This document shows positions 43,915 to 52,543 of a stretch of 64,000 nt of DNA, one piece after another; the first letter of the stretch is position 1, and each line of letters begins with the position of its first letter. This DNA comes from Kitasatospora sp. NBC_01266. Its GTDB lineage: Bacteria; Actinomycetota; Actinomycetes; Streptomycetales; Streptomycetaceae. The translations under genes and the position numbers were made by a program. The notes below the pieces were generated by a model. That model searched no databases. It was not told the DNA's origin and worked only from the letters and a program-made list of their open reading frames with translations. The stretch covers positions 1,612,001-1,676,000 of the forward strand of contig NZ_CP108458.1 in the NCBI RefSeq assembly GCF_036242395.1, written 5' to 3'.

Positions 43915-44952
43915 ATGTCACGGGCCGATCACTCTGGGTTTGGATTCGCAGAGCTGGATGACGCGAGCGCGGCCGCGTACCGCAAAGCCGTGGAACTAGG
44001 ATTGTTCAATCGGAAACAGATCGCCAAGGAGCTCTCCCTCTCCGAGGACGAGGCCGTCAGGTCCGAGGCCACACTGCGTCAGCTCAATCTGCTGCAGCCG
44101 ATGCCGGGTGCCCCGGAGGTCCTGGTCCCGGTGGGTCCCGACGTGGCGGCAGCCGAGCTGGTCTCGCCGACCGAGCAGGAGATCCACGAGCTGCAGCAGG
44201 CGGTCACCAGCGTGCGCACCAAGCTGCTCTCGCTGATGCCGGCCTACTTCGAGGGCCGCCGGCAGCGCAACCGGCTGGAGGCCTTCGACCTGATCACCGA
44301 CGGCGCGATGGTGCAGTCGCTGATCGACGAGGTCGGCAAGCGCTGCCGCAGCGAGGTGCTCACCGTGCAGCCGGGCGGCGCCCGCCCCTCCGAGGCGCTG
44401 GCCTCCGCGCGCGAGGTGACCATGCAGTTCCTGGACCGCGGGGTCAAGGTGCGCACCATCTACCAGCACACCGCCCGCAGCGACCTGGCGACCCGCGCCT
44501 ACGTGCGCGAGGTGACCGCGGCCGGCGCCGAGGTGCGCACCGCCGACCAGCTGATCGACCTGATGCTCATCTACGACCGGGAGCTGGTCTTCCTGCCGGA
44601 GCGCAGCGCGGCCTCGGGGCGGCCGGGTGCGGCCGTGGTGCGCGAGCCGACCCTGGTCGCCTTCCTCTGCTCGGTCTTCGAGTTCATGTGGGACAGCGCC
44701 TCGCCCTTCGTGGTGGAGTCGCAGAAGGCCACGGCCTCCTCCGACGACCTGAAGCAGTCGATCATCCGGCTGATGGTGCTGGGCTACAAGGACGAGATGG
44801 TGGCCCGCCGGCTCGGCATGTCGGTGCGCACCTGCCGGCGTCACATCTCGGAGATCACCGAGGAGCTGGAGGCGACCAGCCGGTTCCAGGCGGGCTACAA
44901 CGCGGCCGTCTCGGACGCGCTGCGCGAGCTGCGACCACCCGGCGCGAGCTGA
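43915..44952 (+). CDS. TrmB/LuxR-hybrid transcriptional regulator
   Basis: A 345-residue regulator with two DNA-binding helix-turn-helix parts. The N-terminal one (residues 15-55, YRKAVELGLFNRKQIAKELS) is TrmB-like. The centre (90-270) is the phospholipase-D-like sensor fold of this group (AMVQSLIDEVGKRCRSEVLT, DRGVKVRTIYQHTARSD, DLMLIYDRELVFLP). The C-terminal LuxR-type one is VLGYKDEMVARRLGMSVRTC to EELEATSRFQAGYNAA. GGGGGCGG precedes the ATG at 43915, and TACAGT near 43870 is a possible -10. It is divergent from the DDRWP peptide gene. Confidence 0.85.
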   Translation: MSRADHSGFGFAELDDASAAAYRKAVELGLFNRKQIAKELSLSEDEAVRSEATLRQLNLLQPMPGAPEVLVPVGPDVAAAELVSPTEQEIHELQQAVTSVRTKLLSLMPAYFEGRRQRNRLEAFDLITDGAMVQSLIDEVGKRCRSEVLTVQPGGARPSEALASAREVTMQFLDRGVKVRTIYQHTARSDLATRAYVREVTAAGAEVRTADQLIDLMLIYDRELVFLPERSAASGRPGAAVVREPTLVAFLCSVFEFMWDSASPFVVESQKATASSDDLKQSIIRLMVLGYKDEMVARRLGMSVRTCRRHISEITEELEATSRFQAGYNAAVSDALRELRPPGAS

Positions 44953-44973
44953 GGGCCCGCCTGGCGCGGGCCC
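44953..44973. terminator. Hairpin between regulator and PPTase genes
   Basis: GGGCCCGC and GCGGGCCC pair perfectly around a CTGGC loop, starting directly after the stop of the regulator gene. The convergent PPTase gene ends at 44997, so the hairpin can serve both. Confidence 0.7.
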
Positions 44974-44996
44974 GTCCGTCCGTCAGGGCTCGTTCG

Positions 44997-45875
44997 TCAG
45001 GCCTCGTTCTCCAGGGCCTCGTTCTCCAGGGCCTCGTTCTCCAGGGCCTCGGTGATCGCCTCCACGCAGTCCTGGTCGAGCATGGTGGTGATCTCGGTGT
45101 CCAGCAGGGTGCCGAACCCGGCGTCGTAGACGGCGGTGCTCACGGTGTAGCCGCTGTCCAGGACGAAGGTCCGGAACGCCCACTCCCGCCCGGTGCCGGT
45201 GGTCCCGTCCGGACGCTGCACCCGCACCGGCTTGCCGTCCGGCCCGAAGCCGAACTCGGTGAAGCGGAAGTGCATGCCCTGCCCGATCGCCTTGCTGTAG
45301 GCCTCCTTGAGCGTCCACAGCCGCACCAGGCTGGGGTTGCGCTCCGGCTCCGGCAGGTTGCGCAGCATCACCAGCTCGTACGGGGTGCAGACGTGTCGGC
45401 CGAGCCCGCTGCCGTACATCGGGCGGTCGGTGCGCTCGGCGTCCACGCCGACCAGGCCGCGGGTGGTCAACCCGACCAGCAGCAGGTCCTCGGTGTGGCT
45501 GAGGCTGATGTCGATCTGGTCGCAGCCGCGCAGGTAGGGGCGCCCGGTCGGGCCGTAGGCGAGTTCCAGGGCGCTCGGGTCGCCGCCGAGCACCGCACCG
45601 GCGGCGTGCTTGAGCAGCACCCGGGAGGCGGCGTAGCGGTCGCGGACCTCGGCGTGGCTGAGGTCCAGGAAGCGCGACCAGTCGCGGCCGAGCAGGGTGC
45701 GCAGCTCCTCGCCCTCGGGCAGCGCCTTGTACAGGTCGCTGAGCTGGGCGTACGCGAGTGCGGTGCCGTGGGCGACCAGGTCCTCACGCACCCGTGCCCA
45801 GTCCTGCTGGCCCGCGGTCACCGCGACCGGCTCGCCGAGCGGCGGCCCGAGCGGCGAGTTCCCTGGGGCGGTCAT
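44997..45875 (-). CDS. Second 4'-phosphopantetheinyl transferase
   Basis: A 292-residue Sfp-type PPTase and the last gene of the assembly operon. Motifs: AYGPTGRPYLRGCDQIDISLSHT, GLVGVDAERTDRPMYG with the metal site, and LWTLKEAYSKAIGQGM. The C-terminus ends in a tandem EALENEALENEALENEA, encoded by 15-bp repeats at 45001-45050, an unusual tail for the family. ATG at 45875 overlaps the stop of the upstream ACP gene (ATGA), which suggests it serves the carrier proteins of this operon. Confidence 0.93.
   Translation of the reverse strand: MTAPGNSPLGPPLGEPVAVTAGQQDWARVREDLVAHGTALAYAQLSDLYKALPEGEELRTLLGRDWSRFLDLSHAEVRDRYAASRVLLKHAAGAVLGGDPSALELAYGPTGRPYLRGCDQIDISLSHTEDLLLVGLTTRGLVGVDAERTDRPMYGSGLGRHVCTPYELVMLRNLPEPERNPSLVRLWTLKEAYSKAIGQGMHFRFTEFGFGPDGKPVRVQRPDGTTGTGREWAFRTFVLDSGYTVSTAVYDAGFGTLLDTEITTMLDQDCVEAITEALENEALENEALENEA
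45001..45050 (-). repeat. 15-bp coding repeat in the PPTase tail
   Basis: The unit GCCTCGTTCTCCAGG (plus strand) is repeated three times with a partial fourth. It is in frame and encodes ENEAL units, so length changes by slippage would only shorten or lengthen the acidic tail. Confidence 0.85.
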
Positions 45876-46225
45876 CCCTGTTCCTCCATCAGCGCGTGGA
45901 TCTCCTTGAGGCTCTGGGCCTCCAGAATCTTTCGGACCGGGACTCGGCGGCCCGACTCCCGTTCCAGCAGGACCACCAGCCGTAGCAGATGGACCGAGTC
46001 CCAGCGGGGCAGGTCCGCCAGCCGGACGGTGGCGACGGCGGGGCCCTCGAGGTCCAGGCCCAGGTCGTCGCCGACCAGATCGAGGAAGCTCCGCAGGGTC
46101 ATCGACCGATGACCCGGCCGCCGCACCGGCGGGTACGGCGACGCGTGCGGCGGCTCCTGCCGCGACGCGTGCGGCGGCTCCTGCGGCGACGTGTGCGGCG
46201 GCAGCTCGTCGGTGGCTCTGGTCAT
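45872..46225 (-). CDS. Acyl carrier protein of the FkbH/KASIII set
   Basis: A 117-residue protein whose C-terminal 76 residues are an ACP: MTLRSFLDLVGDDLGLDLEG, then PRWDSVHLLRLVVLLE with the phosphopantetheine serine in DSV, and VRKILEAQSLKEIHALMEE. The N-terminal 40 residues are a Pro/His/Glu-rich extension built of repeats of EPPHASP, encoded by 24-bp units. A start at the internal ATG near 46102 would give a normal-sized ACP, but the ATG at 46225 overlaps the FkbH stop as ATGA. It should carry the glyceryl group delivered by the FkbH-like enzyme. Confidence 0.88.
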   Translation of the reverse strand: MTRATDELPPHTSPQEPPHASRQEPPHASPYPPVRRPGHRSMTLRSFLDLVGDDLGLDLEGPAVATVRLADLPRWDSVHLLRLVVLLERESGRRVPVRKILEAQSLKEIHALMEEQG

Positions 46226-48132
46226 CGCACGGACTCCGGTTCGGGGGTGATCAGCCGCAGGTGCCCCGGCATCGCGGGGATCGATCGCAGGTCGTGGCGG
46301 TAGCCGAGACCGGGTCCGGCGGGCTCGGCGGGCTCGGCGGGCTCGGCGGGCTCGGCGGGGGTGAAGCCGACGGACGGGTAGCAGCCGGCCGCCCGGTGGT
46401 TGCGCCCGGTGGGCAGGTAGCGGGCGTGCACGGCCGGCAGCCCCTCGCCCCGGGCCCGGGTCAGCAGGGTGACCAGGCAGGCCTGTTCGAGGTCGCGGGC
46501 CAGCACCCGGCAGCTGAGCCAGAAATGCTCCAGGTGCAGCCCGTCGGCGGCCCGTCGGGCGAGCAGCGCCCCGACCAGGCCGTGCTCGCCGAACCGGTCA
46601 CCGCTGCGGGCCACCAGCAGCAGGTCACCGTCGGGTCCCGCCGCGTGCGCGGCCAGCTCGGCCTGCGACAACCGGGCCCCGGTCAGGTTGAACTGGTTGG
46701 TGCGCTGAGTGAGTTGGGCCAACCTGGCCAGCTCGTGGCGGCGCGGCGGGCTGATCTCCAGCCAGCTCCCCAGCTCGTGCAGGAACTCCTGATGGGTACT
46801 CACCTGTGCGCCGAGCCGCGCTCGTTGCCGCTCCTGGCGGTGGTGCGCCGCCCGGCCGCGGTCCTCCTCGGTCAGCCGCAGGGTGGCGAACCAGCCGTCC
46901 CGCAGCAGGGTGTCCAGGTGCAGCGCGGGCTCCTCGTCGATCGGGACCACCGCGACGCCGCGGGCACCGTGGCGGACCTGGGCCCGCTCGGCCGGGGAGT
47001 CGTCCACGAAGACCAGCGCGTCCAGGCCGAGGCCGAGCTGCTCGGCGATCTCGCGCAGGTTTCCGTCCTTGGGCTGCCAGTTGGCGTTGATCACCGCGAA
47101 GTCGTCGGCCCGCAGGGCCAGATCGGGGTGGTCGCGCAGCACCTCGAGGACCGGTTCCCGGTCGTTCTTGCTACTGATCGCCAGCAGCACCCCCTGTGCT
47201 GCCAACTGGGCGATGCCGCGCTGGAACTGACCGAAGGCAGCGCCGCGCAGCGTGCCGGCGGCGGCGATGCCGTGCGGCCCGTCCTCGCTCAGCACGCCGT
47301 CCCACAGGGTCTGGTCGAGGTCGAGCACCAGTGCTTTGCGGCCCCGGCCGGTCAGCGTCCGGGCCAGCTGGGCGACCTCGCGCGCGTAGCCGGCCAGCAG
47401 CGGAGCGGCCAGCTGGGCACCTGCGTAGCAGGCCAGCCGCAGGTCGCGGACCGGGCCGCCCTCGGCGATCAGCGGATCCAGATCGAGCACCACCAGGTCC
47501 AGCCGGTCGGCTGCCAGACGCAGCAGAGCGGCATTGAACTCGCGCCACACCGCGCCGAGTTGTGCCCTGGCATGATAGTCGATCAACTGCCGGGCATAGT
47601 GCGCGGGCAGCGGCAGGGTGTTGAGCACCAGCAGGCCGCCGGTGCCGCGCTCGGCCGTGGCGGCCAGCCGGCGCAGCAGGTCGGCGGCGGCCCGCTCGAC
47701 GTCGGCCACCTGCCAGGGGGTGGGGACGGTGGCGAAGACGGCCTCGGCGTCCAGCAGGCAGAGGGTGAGGTCGGGTTCGGCGCCCGCGAAGGCGCCGGCC
47801 GGGCTGCTCAGGTCGTGCGACCAGGCGCCGTGGTCGCCGAGCAGCGGGCGCAGCAGCAGGCCGTGCCTGGCCAGTTCGGCGGTGAGCGGGTCGATCAGCT
47901 CGCCGACCGTGGACTGGCCGGTGACCGCGACGGTGACCGCCCGGATGCCGGGGTGCTGGGCGAGCACGGCCGCCGGGTCGGCGGCGGCCAGCAGCCGACC
48001 GATCCGGGCCGGGTCGGTGGCGCCGGTGGCCAGGCCCTCGTCCGCCGCGAGCAGCGGCGCGACCTGGTCGTAGTCCGCTTCCAGCCGTCCCTGGGAGCGC
48101 AGTTCGCGCAGTCGCGCGATGGCCTCGCTCAC
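46222..48132 (-). CDS. FkbH-like glyceryl-ACP synthase (HAD-IIIC)
   Basis: A 636-residue enzyme that in known pathways dephosphorylates 1,3-bisphosphoglycerate and loads glycerate on an ACP. Residues 60-240 are the N-terminal FkbH region (VAVTGQSTVGEL, LLVLNTLPLPAHYA). The HAD domain has the catalytic motif LDLDQTLWDGVL (Asp271 and Asp273), SSKNDREPV and VFVDDSPAERAQV. Residues 440-600 form a GNAT-like acyltransfer domain (RTNQFNLTGARLSQ). A tandem AEPAEPAEPAEPAGP run near the end is encoded by a 9-bp repeat at about 46318-46359. GTG at 48132 overlaps the KASIII stop as GTGA. Confidence 0.93.
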   Translation of the reverse strand: MSEAIARLRELRSQGRLEADYDQVAPLLAADEGLATGATDPARIGRLLAAADPAAVLAQHPGIRAVTVAVTGQSTVGELIDPLTAELARHGLLLRPLLGDHGAWSHDLSSPAGAFAGAEPDLTLCLLDAEAVFATVPTPWQVADVERAAADLLRRLAATAERGTGGLLVLNTLPLPAHYARQLIDYHARAQLGAVWREFNAALLRLAADRLDLVVLDLDPLIAEGGPVRDLRLACYAGAQLAAPLLAGYAREVAQLARTLTGRGRKALVLDLDQTLWDGVLSEDGPHGIAAAGTLRGAAFGQFQRGIAQLAAQGVLLAISSKNDREPVLEVLRDHPDLALRADDFAVINANWQPKDGNLREIAEQLGLGLDALVFVDDSPAERAQVRHGARGVAVVPIDEEPALHLDTLLRDGWFATLRLTEEDRGRAAHHRQERQRARLGAQVSTHQEFLHELGSWLEISPPRRHELARLAQLTQRTNQFNLTGARLSQAELAAHAAGPDGDLLLVARSGDRFGEHGLVGALLARRAADGLHLEHFWLSCRVLARDLEQACLVTLLTRARGEGLPAVHARYLPTGRNHRAAGCYPSVGFTPAEPAEPAEPAEPAGPGLGYRHDLRSIPAMPGHLRLITPEPESVR

Positions 48133-49157
48133 CGCAGCACGGCTTTCTCCAGGGCGAACCCGGTCTTGATCCACTTGCTGGACTCGATGCTCACGGCGAG
48201 CGCCCGGTCCCCCTCGGCCAGGTCGCCCAGCAGCCGCTCCAGTTGCAGGAAGGGCAGCGCGTTCGCGGTGTTCCCGGTGGTCCGCACGCAGGAGACCTCG
48301 CGGGCACCGGGCAGCGCGATCCGCTCGACGATCCGCCCGGTCATCACCCCGGACAGCTGCGGCGGCAGCAGGTGGCCGACCTCCTCGGCCGCCCAACCGG
48401 TCAGCCCCAGCAGGTCGAGGACGGCCTCGACGGCCAGCTCCGGCACGCTGCTCTCGATCTCCCTGTAGTCCTCCAGCAGCATCCGGCGCGGCGAGTCGCG
48501 GTCGCTGATCCCGTACCAGTCCACCAGCTGGCCCGGCGCGCGGCCCAGGCCCACCAGGCGGTTGAGCACCGCCTTGACCTCGACGGCCTCGCCGAGCGGC
48601 TCGGTGCTCAGCACGGCGGCGCCCGCGCCGTCGCCGAAGATCAGGTAGTTGACCAGCTCCTCGGAGCTCAGTTCCACCGGGTCGCGGCGGATGTCCAGGT
48701 GACGGTGGGTCACATCACCGCCGATCACCAGGCCGGTGCGGTGCCGACCACCGAGCAGGGCGGCGGCCAGGTCGAGCGCCTGGACGGCGCCGGAGCAGCC
48801 CGCCTGCAGCTGGTAGACGGGCAGTTGGTCGAGGCCGAGCAGGTCGGCGACCTGGGTCGCGGTGGTCGGCAGCAGGGTGTCGGGCGTCGCGGTGGCCAGC
48901 ACCAGGAACTCGATGTCGGCCGGCTCCAGGCCGGCCGCCGCCATCGCCCGGGCGCCGGCCTCGGCGCACAGCTCGGTCAGCGTGCGCAGCACCTCGCCGG
49001 TGGCCAGGTCCCAGCCGAAGTGCCGGGTCTCGGTGCCGACGAAGATGTCGATCCACTCGTCGCTGACCCCCAGCAGCTTGCCGAGCGTCGCGTTGTCCAC
49101 CGGCTCGCCCGGCAGTGCGGTGCCGACCGCCCCCAGGAACGTCCTCGTGCCGTCCAT
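48129..49157 (-). CDS. KASIII (FabH)-like enzyme lacking the HQAN histidine
   Basis: A 342-residue ketosynthase-III-fold protein. The active-site Cys121 is in QLQAGCSGAVQALDL and the Asn is in TTGNTANALPF (Asn296). Where FabH has its catalytic histidine (IPHQAN) this protein has LLPPQLSG, so His is replaced by Pro. Enzymes of this family that join a beta-ketoacyl-ACP to glyceryl-ACP build the tetronate ring. ATG at 49157 follows GGGGGGAG; a GTG at 49178 would overlap the PKS stop as GTGA and adds seven residues. It is coupled downstream to the FkbH gene. Confidence 0.9.
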   Translation of the reverse strand: MDGTRTFLGAVGTALPGEPVDNATLGKLLGVSDEWIDIFVGTETRHFGWDLATGEVLRTLTELCAEAGARAMAAAGLEPADIEFLVLATATPDTLLPTTATQVADLLGLDQLPVYQLQAGCSGAVQALDLAAALLGGRHRTGLVIGGDVTHRHLDIRRDPVELSSEELVNYLIFGDGAGAAVLSTEPLGEAVEVKAVLNRLVGLGRAPGQLVDWYGISDRDSPRRMLLEDYREIESSVPELAVEAVLDLLGLTGWAAEEVGHLLPPQLSGVMTGRIVERIALPGAREVSCVRTTGNTANALPFLQLERLLGDLAEGDRALAVSIESSKWIKTGFALEKAVLR

Positions 49158-49174
49158 CGTCTCCCCCCTCGCGA

Positions 49175-52100
49175 TCACGCCACCTGCTCCGTGATCAGTT
49201 CCGCCAGAAAAGCTGTCAATGAGTCAACCGTGCGAAGGGCCGGCAAAAGTTCACGCACCGGGACAGCACCGAGCTGCGGCAGCCTGGTTTCGATCCGGTC
49301 CTTGAGCTGCATGGTCATGACGGAGTCGAAGGCGAGGTCCTCGTAGAACCGGGCCCCGCCCACCACGTCGCCCTCGTGGTAGCCGCCCAGCTCGACCACC
49401 GTCTCGATCACGGCGGCCAGCACCGGGGAGACCGGCTTCCCGGCGTTCGCGCCGGCGTTCACACCGGTGAGCGCACCGATGGGCCTGCCGACGGCCGCCG
49501 GGCGCGCCGCCGGAACACCGGCGCCGGCCAGCGGCCGCAGGGCGGCGCCCCCGACACCGGCCACCGCACCGCTGTCCGCACCGCCGCCCGCGGCACTCCC
49601 CGCAGCACTCCCCGCGGCGTTCCAGCGGAAGCGGTGCTCGGTGGCGAAGACGTAGGGCCGCAGCCGCTCGGTGCGCCGGTCCTCGGGCTCGTACAGCGCG
49701 TCCCACTCGGGGTCCAGACCGGCCCGGTAGAGCTCGGCGACCAGCTCGGCCAGCTCCCACCCGGTCGCCTCGGGGCCCGGGGCCGGGTGCAGCAGCGCGG
49801 CGCCGGGGGCCAGGCCGCCACGGCGCACCAGCGAGAGCAGCTGGCGCCTGGGGCCGATCTCCACCAGGTGGGTGGGCGCGGCCTGGGCGGCCAGGGCGGT
49901 GACCGCCTCGGCGAAGCGGACCGGTTCGGCGGCGTGCCCGGCCCAGTAGTGACCGTCCATCAACTCGGCGCCGAGCAGCTGCCCGCGCCGGGTGGAGGCC
50001 AGCGGGACGGCGGGCACCGCCGCACCGACGGTCAGCTCGCGCAGCCGCTCGGCGGCCGGTGCGATCAGCGGCGAGTGGAAGGCGCGGGAGACCCGCAGCG
50101 CCCGGCCGCGGATGCCGCGCGCGGTCAGCGCCGCCTCGATCCGGGCCAGCGCCGCCGTGCTACCCGAGAGCACCGTGTCCTTGGGACCGTTGACTGCGGC
50201 GACGGCCAACTCCGGCTCGTCGAGCAGCAGTTCGGTCAGCTCGGCGAGGCCGGCCCGGACCGCGAGCATGCCGCCCGGCGCGGTGGCCTCCATCGCCTCG
50301 GCCCGCACCACCACCAACTCGGCGGCGGTGTCCAGGTCGAGGGCGCCCGCGATGGTGGCGGCGGCGATCTCGCCCAGGCTGTGCCCGGTCACGGCGGCCG
50401 GCCGAACGCCGAGGTCGATCAGGGTGCGGGCCAGCGCGTAGCCGACCGCGAAGAGCGCGGGCTGGGAGGTCAGCGGGTCGTGGATCCGCTCGGCCCCACT
50501 GGTGATCAGCTCCGCCACCGAGAAGCCAAGATGGGCGCCGAGCGCCTGGTCCACCGCCGCCAGGTGCTGCCGGTAGCCGGCCGACTCGCGGTGCAGACCC
50601 GCCGTCATACCTGGGTACTGGCAGCCCTGGCCGGTGAAGACGAAGGCCACCACCGGCTGGTCCCAGGGCCGCTGCAGGATCTGCGGGCCGCTGTCCGGCC
50701 CGGCGGCCCGGCGCAGCTCGTCGGCCAGCTGCCCGCTGTCCCGCGCGGTGGCCGCGAAGCGGTACGGCAGGCCGGTCCGGGCCCGGTTGCTGCTCCAGCA
50801 GAGCGCGGCGGCGGCCGAGCGCGGGCGCTTGGCCAGCGCCTCGGCCTGCGCGGCCAGGTTGCGGCGCAGCGCCTCGGGGGTGTCGGCGGTCAGCGTGAAG
50901 ACCCCGGCGGCGGGCTCGCGGCGCCGCAGTGGCGCGCGGCGGGGTGCCGGCGGGGCGCTGGCCAGCACGGCGTGCGCGTTGGTGCCGCCCATCCCGAAGC
51001 TGGACACCCCGGCCAGCTGCTCGCCGGCCGGCAGCCGCAGCGGGGAGCGCAGCAGGGTCAGGCCGCGCTCGGCGAGCCGCAGTTGCCGGTTGACCCGGTC
51101 GGCCCCCTTGCTGGCCGGCACGATCCGGTGGTGCAGCGCGAGCGCGACCTTGATCAGGCCGGCGATCCCGGCGGCGCCCTCGGTGTGCCCGAGGTTGCCC
51201 TTGACCGAGCCGATCGCCACCGGCTGCCGCCGCTCGATGCCGTGCACCGCGCCGAGCGCCGCGCACTCGATGGCGTCGCCGAGCGCGGTGCCGGTGCCGT
51301 GCGCCTCGATGAAGGCGATCTGCTCGGGGCCGACCCCGGCCCGGCGGTAGGCGGCCCGCAGCACCTGCTGCTGGGACCAGCGGTTGGGCGCGGTCAGGCC
51401 GTTGCTGCGGCCGTCCTGGTTGACGGCGGTGGACCTGAGCACGGCGTAGATCCGCTGCCCGTCGGCCTGCGCGTCCGCCAGCCGGCGCAGCACCACCACG
51501 CCCAGGCCGTCGCTGCGGCCGATTCCGTCGGCCTCGGCGCTGAACGGCTTGCACTGCCCGTCCGGTGCGGCCAGGCCCAGTTGGGCGTAGACCTGGTTCA
51601 GCGCGGGCGTGAGCTGGAGGTTGACCCCGGCGGCCAGCGCGGTGTCGCACTCCCCGGCCAGCAGCGCGTTGCCCGCCAGGTGCACGGCGACCAGCGCCGA
51701 GGAGCAGGCGGTGTCCACCGCGAGGCTCGGTCCGGTCAGGTTGAGGTGGTAGGAGATCCGGTTCGCGGCCATCCCGGCGCTGCTGCCGGCGCCGAGCTGG
51801 GGGGTGATCCGGGCCGTGTCGCCCATGGTGAGCCGACCCCACTCGCCGCCCATCACGCCGACGTAGACGCCGACCTCGGTGCCGGTGAGCCGGCCCGCCG
51901 GGCGGCCGGAGTCCTCCAGCGCCCGCCAGGCGCACTGCAGCAGCAGCCGGTGGTGCGGGTCCATCACCGCCGCCTCGCGCGGGGTGATGGTGAAGAACTC
52001 GTGGTCGAAGACGTCGGCGTCGGCCAGGAAGCCGCCCCGGGCCGGCGCCCCCGGCACGGCGGCGGGGTCCCAGCGCTGCGCGGGCACCTGGCCGGCCACC

Positions 52101-52192
52101 CGGCCGCCGCGCAGCAGCAGCTGCCAGTAGGCCTCCAGGTCCGCCGCGCCGGGAAACGCGCAGTCCATCCCGACGATGGCCAGCTCACCCAT
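49175..52192 (-). CDS. Type I polyketide synthase module KS-AT-ACP (1005 aa)
   Basis: A single extension module without reducing domains. The KS has VDTACSSALVAVH (Cys163), EAHGTGT (His298) and KGNLGHTEGAAG (His336). The AT has FVFTGQGCQYPGM, GHSLGE (Ser605) and SRAFHS at about 704, a malonyl-type signature. An ACP follows a Gly/Ala linker, with LAFDSVMTMQL near residue 945. There is no KR, DH or ER, so the product would remain a beta-keto thioester. ATG at 52192 shares one base with the stop of the upstream ACP gene. The acyl starter probably comes from the FAAL-loaded ACP. Confidence 0.95.
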   Translation of the reverse strand: MGELAIVGMDCAFPGAADLEAYWQLLLRGGRVAGQVPAQRWDPAAVPGAPARGGFLADADVFDHEFFTITPREAAVMDPHHRLLLQCAWRALEDSGRPAGRLTGTEVGVYVGVMGGEWGRLTMGDTARITPQLGAGSSAGMAANRISYHLNLTGPSLAVDTACSSALVAVHLAGNALLAGECDTALAAGVNLQLTPALNQVYAQLGLAAPDGQCKPFSAEADGIGRSDGLGVVVLRRLADAQADGQRIYAVLRSTAVNQDGRSNGLTAPNRWSQQQVLRAAYRRAGVGPEQIAFIEAHGTGTALGDAIECAALGAVHGIERRQPVAIGSVKGNLGHTEGAAGIAGLIKVALALHHRIVPASKGADRVNRQLRLAERGLTLLRSPLRLPAGEQLAGVSSFGMGGTNAHAVLASAPPAPRRAPLRRREPAAGVFTLTADTPEALRRNLAAQAEALAKRPRSAAAALCWSSNRARTGLPYRFAATARDSGQLADELRRAAGPDSGPQILQRPWDQPVVAFVFTGQGCQYPGMTAGLHRESAGYRQHLAAVDQALGAHLGFSVAELITSGAERIHDPLTSQPALFAVGYALARTLIDLGVRPAAVTGHSLGEIAAATIAGALDLDTAAELVVVRAEAMEATAPGGMLAVRAGLAELTELLLDEPELAVAAVNGPKDTVLSGSTAALARIEAALTARGIRGRALRVSRAFHSPLIAPAAERLRELTVGAAVPAVPLASTRRGQLLGAELMDGHYWAGHAAEPVRFAEAVTALAAQAAPTHLVEIGPRRQLLSLVRRGGLAPGAALLHPAPGPEATGWELAELVAELYRAGLDPEWDALYEPEDRRTERLRPYVFATEHRFRWNAAGSAAGSAAGGGADSGAVAGVGGAALRPLAGAGVPAARPAAVGRPIGALTGVNAGANAGKPVSPVLAAVIETVVELGGYHEGDVVGGARFYEDLAFDSVMTMQLKDRIETRLPQLGAVPVRELLPALRTVDSLTAFLAELITEQVA

Positions 52193-52515
52193 CAGCCGCG
52201 CTCCGCCGTCGGCTGGTCGAGACGTCCGCGCAGCGGCAGCTCCTCGGCCAGGAAGCCGAGCAGCGCGCGGACGGTGGGACGGTCCCAGAGCAGGGTCTGG
52301 TCCACCTCCAGGCCGAAGACCTCCTCGAGGTCCCCGCACAGGCTCAGCGCGCAGACCGAGTCCATGCCGTACTCGGCCAGCGGCACGTCCGGGTCGATCG
52401 CCAGGGCCGGGCGCTCCAGGTAGCAGGACAGGCGCTCCAGCAGCCAGTCCTGCAACGGGCGGCCGTCGACGAGCAGGGTGCTGAGGATCGCGGGCCGGTG
52501 CGCGGACGTTGTCAT
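52192..52515 (-). CDS. Acyl carrier protein for the fatty acyl starter
   Basis: A 107-residue ACP with LLERLSCYLERPALAIDPDVP, the phosphopantetheine site EYGMDSVCALSL and TLLWDRPTVRALLGFLAEE. This spacing is typical of the ACPs that follow fatty acyl-AMP ligases. AAGGAG lies seven bases before the ATG at 52515; a GTG three bases earlier is less well placed. Its stop overlaps the PKS start by one base. Confidence 0.93.
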   Translation of the reverse strand: MTTSAHRPAILSTLLVDGRPLQDWLLERLSCYLERPALAIDPDVPLAEYGMDSVCALSLCGDLEEVFGLEVDQTLLWDRPTVRALLGFLAEELPLRGRLDQPTAERG

Positions 52516-52543
52516 CACGAGTCTCCTTCGGAACCCGGCCGGG

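Noticed and set aside
43940-44040. Integration or attachment site at the right side of the peptide/regulator pair
   Set aside because: No tRNA, integrase or flanking direct repeats were found anywhere in the window.
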